Below, one piece after another: positions 1 through 7,649 of a DNA stretch of 64,000 nucleotides; the first letter of the stretch is position 1, and every line of letters starts with the position of its first letter. The stretch is taken from contig CBDCLG010000020.1 in the NCBI GenBank assembly GCA_965218625.1, positions 372,001 to 436,000 of the forward strand, written 5' to 3'. The notes under the pieces were generated by a model. That model did no database searches and had not been told where the DNA came from. It saw only the letters and a program-made list of their open reading frames with translations. The position numbers and the translations under genes were made by a program. The stretch comes from Bin5 sp965218625. Lineage in GTDB: Bacteria; Chloroflexota; Anaerolineae; Caldilineales; Caldilineaceae.

Positions 1-38
1 CCTTCTCGCAACTTTGGCCAATGGGCTGTGAACCGTGG

Positions 39-752
39 TCAAGACGGCTCCGGCGGCTGTTCATCGCCAAACAGCCCGGCGTGGTGACGCATCGGCGCGA
101 ATGAGCGGCGGTGGACCGGGCAAGGTCCGAAGCGAGCGATAGCGGCGCGATGTGCTTGCGCGCCGTATCCTTTATGGCCGGCAAATCCGTATTCCGGGTA
201 GGCCTGGTGGAGCTGGCAAAGCAGCCGGTCGCGGTGGACTTTTGCCAGGATGGAAGCGGCGGCGATGGAGACGACGCGCTGATCCCCCCTGGTGAAACTT
301 CGTTGGGGAAAATTGAGCGCCCTGAGCTGCACCCAGTCAATGAGCAGGTGATCGGGAGGTGGGTCCAATGCCAGGACCGCGCGGCGCATCGCCAGGCGCG
401 TGGCAGGGGCGATGCCGATCGCGTCAATCTCGGCGGCAGATGCTTCTCCCAGCTTCCAGTCGGCCGCCTGCGCCTGGATCTGTTCGGCCAGCTGCTCACG
501 GCGCGGCGGAGCGATCAGCTTGCTGTCCTGCACCGCGGCCCACACCCCCTCCAGGGCGCAGTTGAGAGGAAGAATGGCCGCGGCCGCGACAACCGGCCCG
601 GCCAGCGCGCCGCGGCCGGCCTCATCCAGTCCGGCCAACCGTTCAAACCCATCGCGCCACAGTTGCCGCTCTTGCAAAAGCGTTGGAAAGACGTTTCCTC
701 GCGCCCCCTCTGAACCTGTTTCCTCCGCTGTTCCGCCGTCCATGTCCCTCAC
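39..752 (-). CDS. rnhB: Ribonuclease HII
   Basis: Cytoplasmic endonuclease that cleaves the RNA strand of RNA-DNA hybrids and removes misincorporated ribonucleotides. The protein shows the RNase HII opening GLDEAGRGALAGPVVAAA with acidic residues D43 and E44, then DSKLIAPPRREQL, LLIDW, SILAKVHRD and a C-terminal GHKGYGAQAH. At 237 residues it is slightly longer than usual because of a variable N-terminus of about 35 residues. The start is GTG at 752, sharing one base with the upstream stop; ATG at 743, with GAGGG just before it, is an alternative. It is the last gene of a minus-strand run. Confidence 0.95.
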   Translation of the reverse strand: MRDMDGGTAEETGSEGARGNVFPTLLQERQLWRDGFERLAGLDEAGRGALAGPVVAAAAILPLNCALEGVWAAVQDSKLIAPPRREQLAEQIQAQAADWKLGEASAAEIDAIGIAPATRLAMRRAVLALDPPPDHLLIDWVQLRALNFPQRSFTRGDQRVVSIAAASILAKVHRDRLLCQLHQAYPEYGFAGHKGYGAQAHRAAIARFGPCPVHRRSFAPMRHHAGLFGDEQPPEPS

Positions 753-1477
753 TATGTCCAGAGCTGTTCCAAGTCCCTGCGGGGTTGGAAGCCAAGGATC
801 CGCTTTGCCTTTTCATTGCTGAACTTGCCATGCGGCATGTCGGCGAACACGTAGAAGACCTCACAGCGGGAGGGAAGTGCGTCCAAGTCGATCTCCAGGC
901 CGAGAGCGAAGGCTTCGGCTGCGTTTTCCCAGGAGACAGCGTAGGGAGCGTACTGTTTGCCTGGCCGAATCGCCTCGGGGTCTACGAAATGATAGAAGAG
1001 ATAGGTCTGCACGCTGATGTCGTGATGCAGCGTGAAGACGCGGCAGATTTCCTGGCCCATTGCCTTTGTAATCGCGTAGATGTAGGTACCGGACTGCGGC
1101 GGGATGTCCGGGCCGATGCCGTAATCGAAACACTCGGTAATATTGTGGCCCCCAACGGTAAGGTGGGGACCGGTATTGATAACGCGCCGGATGCCATGTG
1201 TCACCGCGGCCTGCATCATATTGTAACAGCCGCGTGTACTGACATCCCAGGCAATCTGACGGTCTCGGCGCAGGACGGATAGATTGACGATTGCGTCCAT
1301 GCCTTCTGCTGCCCCGACGACGGCATCCAGGTCGGAGACGTCCAACAGAAGGAATTCGCCGGGCAGTTCTTCCTCCGGCTTCTGGACATCGGTGATCCGC
1401 AGCGTGTGCTTTACGGCAAGTTCACGCGCAACATATGGCCCCAACGATCCTGCGCCGCCGAGAATGAGTACTTTCAT
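752..1477 (-). CDS. NAD-dependent epimerase/dehydratase (extended SDR)
   Basis: Predicted nucleotide-sugar or sugar-acid oxidoreductase/epimerase of the extended short-chain dehydrogenase family. The N-terminal Rossmann motif GGAGSLGPY binds NAD(P), followed by a DVSDLDAV segment and a YIYAITKAMGQ segment carrying the YxxxK catalytic pair. The substrate cannot be read from sequence. I chose ATG at 1477 rather than an upstream in-frame codon because AGGAGA lies about 8 bases before it, and because the upstream SDR gene's stop overlaps it as ATGA. Length of 241 residues is short for the family. Confidence 0.85.
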   Translation of the reverse strand: MKVLILGGAGSLGPYVARELAVKHTLRITDVQKPEEELPGEFLLLDVSDLDAVVGAAEGMDAIVNLSVLRRDRQIAWDVSTRGCYNMMQAAVTHGIRRVINTGPHLTVGGHNITECFDYGIGPDIPPQSGTYIYAITKAMGQEICRVFTLHHDISVQTYLFYHFVDPEAIRPGKQYAPYAVSWENAAEAFALGLEIDLDALPSRCEVFYVFADMPHGKFSNEKAKRILGFQPRRDLEQLWT

Positions 1478-2043
1478 CTGGCAATCTCTCCTACGTGTGT
1501 AATCGCCCAATCCTCGTCATTCGTAAGTGCGCACTTGACCGCCTCATGGACAGTTGCGTCCGACGCCTTGCCCAGACGGAGAACGGCAACGCGCAGCTTT
1601 CGTTCGCGTGCGAACTCGCGGCAGACCTGTTCTGCCAGATGCTTGCTGAGCGTCGGCGGCCGCGTGCGCGGAAGAGGCCGCCAGCTCTCACCGACGCGAT
1701 AGGCGGCAGGATAGTCTGCCATCAGCTCCAGCGTGCTCAGCAGAACGACCTGCGGAACACCTTCCTCAGCCGCGGCCAGCAGCAGGTTATACGTGCAACG
1801 GGTCGCGGCATCAAGTTGTGCGCTCACCTCCTCGCCGGGCAACGCCTCGACAGCGTGAACAATTGCGTCAATGCCGCGCGTCAGCAGGTTCGTCGAACGA
1901 TCGTGACCCAACCCGCACTGCACAGAACTGTGCGCGCTCGTCACGGGCACGCGTTCCGTCAGCCGGATTTCATGCTCGGGCGCCAAGTGGTCCGCCAGTG
2001 CGGCGGACCGATCTGACGAACCTGACGTAATCAAGATTCTCAT
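1474..2043 (-). CDS. Short SDR-like NAD(P)-binding protein
   Basis: A 189-residue protein resembling a compact NAD-dependent epimerase. MRILITSGSSDRSAAL replaces the usual glycine-rich loop, so cofactor binding is uncertain. Later segments such as VPQVVLLSTLELMADYP and SKHLAEQVCREFARE correspond to the SDR core and the YxxxK helix, but the tyrosine is replaced (TLSKH). It may be a non-catalytic partner of the neighbouring full-length SDR, whose start codon overlaps its stop by four bases, implying translational coupling. Function is unassigned. Confidence 0.75.
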   Translation of the reverse strand: MRILITSGSSDRSAALADHLAPEHEIRLTERVPVTSAHSSVQCGLGHDRSTNLLTRGIDAIVHAVEALPGEEVSAQLDAATRCTYNLLLAAAEEGVPQVVLLSTLELMADYPAAYRVGESWRPLPRTRPPTLSKHLAEQVCREFARERKLRVAVLRLGKASDATVHEAVKCALTNDEDWAITHVGEIAR

Positions 2044-2067
2044 ATCCTTGGTCTCCTCGATTCTAAC

Positions 2068-2853
2068 TCACGCGGACGCGCCCGAATAAAAGCGAATTCC
2101 CACCCGCCAGAACCAGCGGGAAACGATCAACAACGCCGCAGCCAGGGCCAACGAACCCCATAGGGTGTTGGAGGTGATCCGCCCGCTCAGCGCAGAGGCG
2201 GGTACGGTCGTGGCAAAAGCGACCGGCACAAGAAATGTCAGCACCGCGCGCAGCCATGCGGGATAGATGCTGATCGGCCAGCGGCCTGCCTGCCACATAC
2301 TCTGGAAGATTACCTGAATGTTTTCGACCTTGACGAACCAGAAAGCGCAGGTGCTGAGCATCAGCCAGAAGCTGTAGATAATCAGCCCCCCGCTCAGCAT
2401 CGTCACCGCAAACGTAAGCGCGTCAACGAGGCCCAACTGCGCACGCAGCCGGACCAACGCCGTAACCAGTAGCGGCAGGGCGATGAGCACATCGGCAAGC
2501 CGCCATAGCTCCACCCGCTGGATGCTGACCAATATCTGCGAGTCAGCCGGCTTTGTCAACGTGAAATCGAGTGTACCCTGGCGCACATCCTCCATGAACT
2601 TCACCATCGAGGGACGGATCAGAGTACGGATAAGGCCGCCGAAGAGGAAGTAGACACCGAGCAGCACCAGTAACTCCTCCGGCCGCCAACCCCCCAGGTT
2701 GTCGGTGTGGCTGAAGACGACGGCCAGCCCGCCCAGCGCTACGCTCAATTCCAGAATCGACTGGAGCAGATTGATCCAGAAGTTGGCGCGGTATTCCAGT
2801 TCCCCGAGCGCTCCGAGGCGCAGATATGTGGCAAAGAGACGAATGTAGTACAT
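2068..2853 (-). CDS. ABC-2 type transporter permease (DUF990/COG3694-like)
   Basis: Membrane subunit of an ABC exporter of the uncharacterised COG4586/4587/3694 type. About six hydrophobic segments are visible, for example LLVLLGVYFLFGGLIRTLI and LTFAVTMLSGGLIIYSFWLM. I prefer ATG at 2853 (MYYIRLFATYLRLGALGELE), which matches the usual N-terminus of this family; a longer frame starting at 3003 overlaps the upstream permease and adds unrelated sequence. It is the second permease, 44 bases after the first. The exported substrate is unknown. Confidence 0.85.
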   Translation of the reverse strand: MYYIRLFATYLRLGALGELEYRANFWINLLQSILELSVALGGLAVVFSHTDNLGGWRPEELLVLLGVYFLFGGLIRTLIRPSMVKFMEDVRQGTLDFTLTKPADSQILVSIQRVELWRLADVLIALPLLVTALVRLRAQLGLVDALTFAVTMLSGGLIIYSFWLMLSTCAFWFVKVENIQVIFQSMWQAGRWPISIYPAWLRAVLTFLVPVAFATTVPASALSGRITSNTLWGSLALAAALLIVSRWFWRVGIRFYSGASA

Positions 2854-2897
2854 CGCAAAAAGGTAATCTGTTGCGCAGTTTCTGCCGAGCCTGGCGG

Positions 2898-3701
2898 CTA
2901 CGCGCCAAATGCGGCATAGCGGCGGATGCCAGCGCGGTAGACAACTTGCATGACCAGGTAGCCGGCGACCAGCCAGAACAGCTGCGCACCGATACCGAGC
3001 CATAGCTCACCAGGCGTCAGCCGTCCCAACAACAACTCGACCGGAAAAGACAGCATCCAGCGAAAGGGCAGAATGTCGGCCACTCGCTGCAAGAACTGGG
3101 GAAATAGCTCAAGGGGAGCAAGCCGCCCGGCAAAGAAGAGAACGACGATAAAATAAGCCTGATTGATGGCGTCGACACGGGTTGTCCAGAAGGCCAACAT
3201 CGCCAGTGACCACTCCCAGAAGAAACGCATCAGGAAGGCCAGGATCAACACGGGCACGAATATGGCCAGCGTGCGCGCGTCCGGCTGCCACGAGGCGTTG
3301 AACAGCCAGGCCAGCAGGGCCGCGGTAGGCGCCATCACGGTCAAGGTCAGAAATTTGTATCCGATGTTGTCGGCGATGTCGCTGTGAATCGGGTGGATAG
3401 GCTTCAGCAGCAGCGACGAGAACTGTCCCATGCGGATTCGGAAGTCGTACTCCCACATGATCCAGGAAAATGTACCGTGCTCCACCAGCATGATGGCGAT
3501 GAAATAGACGACAAAATCGTTGACCGCATAACCGCCCACCGCGCCGCCCTGCTGCTGCGCCACCGTGCGCCAAACGACGAGATACATCACCGGCTCAATG
3601 ATGCCGCCCAGCAGCCAGATGATCATTGCAACGCGGTACTGGAACTGTACCACCAGCGCGGTGCGAAAATAACCCCTGTAGATCGAATAAAAGGCAGTCA
3701 T
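2898..3701 (-). CDS. ABC-2 type transporter permease (DUF990/COG4587-like)
   Basis: First membrane subunit of the same ABC-2 exporter. Six predicted membrane segments are recognisable, including VAMIIWLLGGIIEPVMYLVV and a C-terminal LWLGIGAQLFWLVAGYLVM. It begins shortly after the ATPase stop. The start is taken as ATG at 3701 (MTAFYSIYRG); TTG at 3722 would add seven residues and neither has a clear ribosome-binding site. The order ATPase-permease-permease is typical of this exporter group. Confidence 0.87.
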   Translation of the reverse strand: MTAFYSIYRGYFRTALVVQFQYRVAMIIWLLGGIIEPVMYLVVWRTVAQQQGGAVGGYAVNDFVVYFIAIMLVEHGTFSWIMWEYDFRIRMGQFSSLLLKPIHPIHSDIADNIGYKFLTLTVMAPTAALLAWLFNASWQPDARTLAIFVPVLILAFLMRFFWEWSLAMLAFWTTRVDAINQAYFIVVLFFAGRLAPLELFPQFLQRVADILPFRWMLSFPVELLLGRLTPGELWLGIGAQLFWLVAGYLVMQVVYRAGIRRYAAFGA

Positions 3702-3744
3702 GTACGGAGTGAGGACTGACAAACGGCCGGTATACTCTCGCCCC

Positions 3745-4752
3745 TCATCCCTGTTCGCTTTCCGTCGCTTCCTGGCTGAATACGTGCTCGATCACATCCT
3801 CGATCGGCGGGTCCTGCACCGTCAGGTCGGCCACATCCAAATCGGTCAGGATACGCCCGGTAACGGAGGCGGTCTCGAATTTGGGCACGCGCAGCGTGAC
3901 GCGGCCGGGACTGCGGACAAGGACCTCGCCGTACTCATCCAGCGGCCTGCCACCGGCGCCATTTTGCAGCTCCACCTCGACGGTCTTAAACGGCGCAAAC
4001 CGATCGGCCAGACCGCTGAGCTGGCCGTCGTAGAGCAGTTTGCCGTGATGGATAACGATGACGCGCTTGCACAGCGCCTCCACGTCTGCCATATAGTGGC
4101 TGGTCAACAGGACGGTCGCGCCGGAGCGCTCGTTGTATTCGACGATAAACTGACGTATGCGACGCTGCATCGTCACATCCAGCCCGATCGTCGGCTCGTC
4201 CAGGAACAATACCAGTGGGCGGTGCAGCAACGCGGCCGCGATCTCGCATTTCATCCGCTCGCCCAGCGAAAGATTGCGTGTCGGCTTTCGCAGCAGCGGC
4301 GCCAACTCCAGCAGTTCGGTCAGTTCGTCAACCGTGCGCCTGTAATCGGTTTCGGGAATGCGGTAGACCGCACGGTTCAGCTCAAAAGTGTCGGCGACCG
4401 GAATATCCCACACCAGCTGATTGCGCTGGCCCATCACCAGCGTCATACGGCGCAGGTAGTCGCGGTTGCGCTCCCAGGGACGAAAACCGAGCACAGCCGC
4501 GCGGCCGTCGGTCGGATGCAGCAGGCCGGCGAGCATCTTCAAAGTCGTCGTCTTGCCGGCGCCATTCGGACCGAGAAAGCCGACGATCTCGCCCTCGCCG
4601 ACGGAAAAAGAGATCCTGTCCACAGCCCGCACATCGCGTGTCTGGCGATTTAGCAGGCTGCGAAACGCCGCGGCCAGACCTGCCTCCCGCTCGGTAACGG
4701 TATAGACCTTGCTGAGCTCCTCAATTTGAATTACCGGGTTTTCTTGCGTCAT
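3745..4752 (-). CDS. ABC transporter ATP-binding protein (COG4586-like)
   Basis: Nucleotide-binding subunit that powers the two adjacent ABC-2 permeases. It has a Walker A motif (FLGPNGAGKTTT), an ABC signature (LSLGERMKCE) and a Walker B motif (LVLFLDEPTIGLD), followed by the H-loop LLTSHYMADVE. The N-terminal insert with QTRDVRAVDRISF before Walker A is typical of this subfamily. About 80 residues after the core form an accessory regulatory region. The start follows the M16 gene stop by six bases, with GGGGG about 10 bases upstream. Confidence 0.93.
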   Translation of the reverse strand: MTQENPVIQIEELSKVYTVTEREAGLAAAFRSLLNRQTRDVRAVDRISFSVGEGEIVGFLGPNGAGKTTTLKMLAGLLHPTDGRAAVLGFRPWERNRDYLRRMTLVMGQRNQLVWDIPVADTFELNRAVYRIPETDYRRTVDELTELLELAPLLRKPTRNLSLGERMKCEIAAALLHRPLVLFLDEPTIGLDVTMQRRIRQFIVEYNERSGATVLLTSHYMADVEALCKRVIVIHHGKLLYDGQLSGLADRFAPFKTVEVELQNGAGGRPLDEYGEVLVRSPGRVTLRVPKFETASVTGRILTDLDVADLTVQDPPIEDVIEHVFSQEATESEQG

Positions 4753-4758
4753 AAAGGT

Positions 4759-6102
4759 TCAGCCCCCGTTGTTGCCCGGCCCGGCGGTTACAAGCGTGTA
4801 GGAGTCAGTGCGCAGATATTGTGCGGCGACCCGCTGCACATCCTCTTTGGCTATCGCGCGAATCCGCTGCCGATAGGTCTGCAAATAGTCCAGCCCGAGT
4901 CCGTACCATTCCATATTCAGCAGGATTGATGCCACTCCGTCATTCGTTTCCAGTCGCAGGGGCAGCGTGCCGGTCATGTTGGCGATGCTGTCGGAGAGCT
5001 CTTCGTCGCTGACAGGCTCCCGCCCCATGCGCTCGAATTCGTGCAGGATGCTGTCGATTGCCTGATCGACGTTTTGCGGGTTCACGCCGGCGAACGCCAC
5101 CCACGGGCCGACGCCGATATCGGCGTCGAGTGCGCTGTAACTGTAGTAGGCCAGCCCCTGACGTTCGCGTACATTTTCTCCCAGCCGCCCCATCATCCCG
5201 AATTGGCCCATGATGTTGTTGGCAACTTGCACGGCATAGTAGTCCGGATCGGTGCGGGCGACGGCGAGGCAGCCGATTACGACGTCGGTCTGGACCTTTC
5301 CGGGCATGGAGACATCTTTCCGGTTGATGCCTTCTGCGGGCGCAACCGGAGGTATGCTGGCGGCCGGCGCGACCGGCATCTCTCCGACTTCCCAATCACC
5401 AAAGTGGCAGTCCAGCAGCCCAACTGCCTCCTGGGGTTCGACATCGCCGCTTACCACGATGATCGCCTGGTTTGGCCGGTAATTCTTGCGGTGAAAATCG
5501 ACAACGTCGTCGCGGCTGATCCCTTCGATCGTCTCGATGTAGCCGGAGGTTGGCAGGCCGTACGGGTGATCGCCGTAGATCATCTCATTAAAGCGGCGAT
5601 AGGAGACGCTGCGAGTGCTCTGTTCGCGTTCCTGCAAACGAACGAGCCACTGACCACGTACACGTTCGACATGCTCAGGCGGAAAGGTGGGCCGGCGCAA
5701 TATATCGGCCAGAATCTCCACGATCAGCGGAAAATCCTCGACAAGGCATTCGCTGCCGAAGCTGGTCACGTGTGAGCCGCCGGACGCGCTGATGCTGGCG
5801 CCGACCGATTCGACCGCCTCGTTGTATCGGTCAAAGTCGTAATTGGCGCTGCCCCGGCTCACAAGCGAGGCGGTAAACGACGCCAGCCCGGCCTTCCCCG
5901 CGGCTTCATCGACGCTGCCGGCCCGCAGGCACCCCTCCAGCACAGCTACGGGCGCCGACGGGTTTGGCCGCACCAGGACGGTAATCCCGTTTGCGCTCTG
6001 CAGGCGATGAACTGTTTCGGGGCCAATTGTCGTCCGTCCGATTGTGTCGGCATGGACGGCGGAGGACAGCGTACAGACAGAATGCGTTCGTTCTATGTTC
6101 AT
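4759..6102 (-). CDS. M16 (insulinase-family) peptidase homologue, probably inactive subunit
   Basis: A 447-residue M16B-type protein. The region that carries the zinc motif HxxEH in active members reads GLASFTASLVSRGS here, so both histidines and the glutamate are absent. The second-half Arg/Tyr element is kept (RERQGLAYYSYSA). In two-subunit M16B peptidases one partner typically carries HxxEH and the other lacks it; this resembles the latter, yet no active partner is adjacent in the window. Its neighbours are holA upstream and an ABC-2 exporter downstream, with 6-7 base gaps. It could act as a scaffold or binding subunit; no substrate can be inferred. Confidence 0.88.
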   Translation of the reverse strand: MNIERTHSVCTLSSAVHADTIGRTTIGPETVHRLQSANGITVLVRPNPSAPVAVLEGCLRAGSVDEAAGKAGLASFTASLVSRGSANYDFDRYNEAVESVGASISASGGSHVTSFGSECLVEDFPLIVEILADILRRPTFPPEHVERVRGQWLVRLQEREQSTRSVSYRRFNEMIYGDHPYGLPTSGYIETIEGISRDDVVDFHRKNYRPNQAIIVVSGDVEPQEAVGLLDCHFGDWEVGEMPVAPAASIPPVAPAEGINRKDVSMPGKVQTDVVIGCLAVARTDPDYYAVQVANNIMGQFGMMGRLGENVRERQGLAYYSYSALDADIGVGPWVAFAGVNPQNVDQAIDSILHEFERMGREPVSDEELSDSIANMTGTLPLRLETNDGVASILLNMEWYGLGLDYLQTYRQRIRAIAKEDVQRVAAQYLRTDSYTLVTAGPGNNGG

Positions 6103-6109
6103 TGGAGCT

Positions 6110-7138
6110 TCAGTTCCTCTTTCGGGGCCTTGTCAATTCCGCCACCAGGATATCCAGTTCGGTGTCGGCGTCAGCGCCGCTCTTCATGGCAAAGTCGGCC
6201 GTCAGCAACCGGTCCATGATCGCTTCCAACTGAACGAGGTCATAGTTCCGGCTCTGCGCCATCGCCTTTTTGACAGGAAACGGGCGTTCGCCAACGCGTC
6301 CGGCAACGTCATATTCGTTGCCTGAAATGCGCGCCGTCTCATCCTTCACCTTGATCATGATCCGGTACTGGCGCGTGATCATAGTCAGCAGATAGAACGG
6401 GTTGGCGTCGTTGCGCCGCAGCGCGGATAGGGACCGCATTGCTTTTTGCCCGTCGCGCAGACCGATGGCATCGGTCAGGTCCCAGATGAGCGCTTCGCCT
6501 GTATCGCTGACCAACAGCTGCACGTCGTCGGCGGTGACACTGCGACCGGTTGCATAGGTGCGCAGTTTTTCGATTTCCAAGCGGAGGCGGCGCAGGTCCG
6601 GCCCGACATAAGCCGCCAGCATCTGCACTGCTCTCCCCTCGATCGCGATCCCTTCCTGCCGGGCGGTCTTGGCAATCCAGCCGGGTAGTTGGCGGGCGTC
6701 GGGCGTGGCCATACTTTCTATCGCCAGCAGCCCATCCCGGCTCAACTGCTCGATGCCGGCGATATCGGCTATCCCCTTCCACAGGGCCCGGCGCTTGTCC
6801 AGCTTCTCTTCGACGAACACCAGGTCGTTCTCGGCCGGCTGATGGGCGAGACAGGTCAGGACCTGGCGCGCCTCATCCTGCGCGGCCCTGTTGGGTGACT
6901 TGGCCGTGCCGAGACGGGCCTCCAGGTTGGTCAGATAGCCGTGTGCAATGATAAGCCTGCGCGGCGCCAGAAAGGGCATGGCGCCAAGGTGATAGATTAT
7001 ATCGGCTGCACATAGGCGGGCGCCGTCGAGCTCGGTCAGGTTGAGGGAAGCCATTTCGGCGTCGCCCAACGCCTGCTTCAACTGGCCAAGGCGCTGCCCC
7101 AATAGATACTCATCAGGCGCGAGGAACAGGTATAGCAT
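6110..7138 (-). CDS. holA: DNA polymerase III subunit delta
   Basis: Clamp-loader delta subunit, which opens the beta sliding clamp during replication. The 342-residue protein starts MLYLFLAPDEYLLGQRL, matching the P-loop-like opening of HolA, and carries the C-terminal collar segment ANPFYLLTMITRQYRIMIKV that is diagnostic for the family. It is followed within seven bases by the M16 homologue and preceded closely by the DUF6391-like gene. Length is normal. Confidence 0.93.
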   Translation of the reverse strand: MLYLFLAPDEYLLGQRLGQLKQALGDAEMASLNLTELDGARLCAADIIYHLGAMPFLAPRRLIIAHGYLTNLEARLGTAKSPNRAAQDEARQVLTCLAHQPAENDLVFVEEKLDKRRALWKGIADIAGIEQLSRDGLLAIESMATPDARQLPGWIAKTARQEGIAIEGRAVQMLAAYVGPDLRRLRLEIEKLRTYATGRSVTADDVQLLVSDTGEALIWDLTDAIGLRDGQKAMRSLSALRRNDANPFYLLTMITRQYRIMIKVKDETARISGNEYDVAGRVGERPFPVKKAMAQSRNYDLVQLEAIMDRLLTADFAMKSGADADTELDILVAELTRPRKRN

Positions 7139-7151
7139 CGGCGGCTGGCGG

Positions 7152-7643
7152 TCAGTGGCTGCTGCTGAAGGTGATGCGATGCGCCTCCCCTACCGGCACA
7201 ATTTCAGCCAACCCGAGATCGTCTACGGCGGCGGAAGTCGTCAGACGCTGAAGCCGCATCCCCAGCGGCCCGGCGATGAGGAGCCCGAGCGTCACCAGCC
7301 CGGCGGTCACAGTGACCTTCTCAAACAGCGTGCGGCGGCTGCCCGCGCTGCCTACGATGGCCGCCACCGTCGCCAGAAATATTTTCGCGGTAAGGCTGGT
7401 GCCACAGTTGGGATGGTAGGCGATCTCCTCCTCACCTGCCTTGAGGCGCAGCAAGGCTTCGCCGACTGCGTCTTCCACCGCTGCGCGCGGCACGCGCCCG
7501 AAAAGAGTGAAGCCCCAGGGGTCGCTCAGACCGGCTAAATTCACGCGCGGGAATCGGGCCGCCAGCAGATGAATCGTCGCGTGTTCGATAGCATGATGCC
7601 GTCGGGTCTGCTGGAGAACTGCGGCCACGGCCCTGGCAGGCAC
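7152..7643 (-). CDS. DUF6391-like membrane protein
   Basis: A 163-residue protein with an N-terminal histidine-rich segment (RRHHAIEHATIHLLAARFP), a conserved-looking NCGTS motif and one or two hydrophobic segments (AKIFLATVAAIVGSAG and VTAGLVTLGLLIAGPLGM). This pattern fits the DUF6391 family known from cyanobacteria and Chloroflexota; the family call is from memory of the motif. The start is GTG at 7643, six bases after the transketolase stop. The HxxxH-like motif might bind metal, but no function is established. Confidence 0.75.
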   Translation of the reverse strand: MPARAVAAVLQQTRRHHAIEHATIHLLAARFPRVNLAGLSDPWGFTLFGRVPRAAVEDAVGEALLRLKAGEEEIAYHPNCGTSLTAKIFLATVAAIVGSAGSRRTLFEKVTVTAGLVTLGLLIAGPLGMRLQRLTTSAAVDDLGLAEIVPVGEAHRITFSSSH

Positions 7644-7649
7644 AATCGC

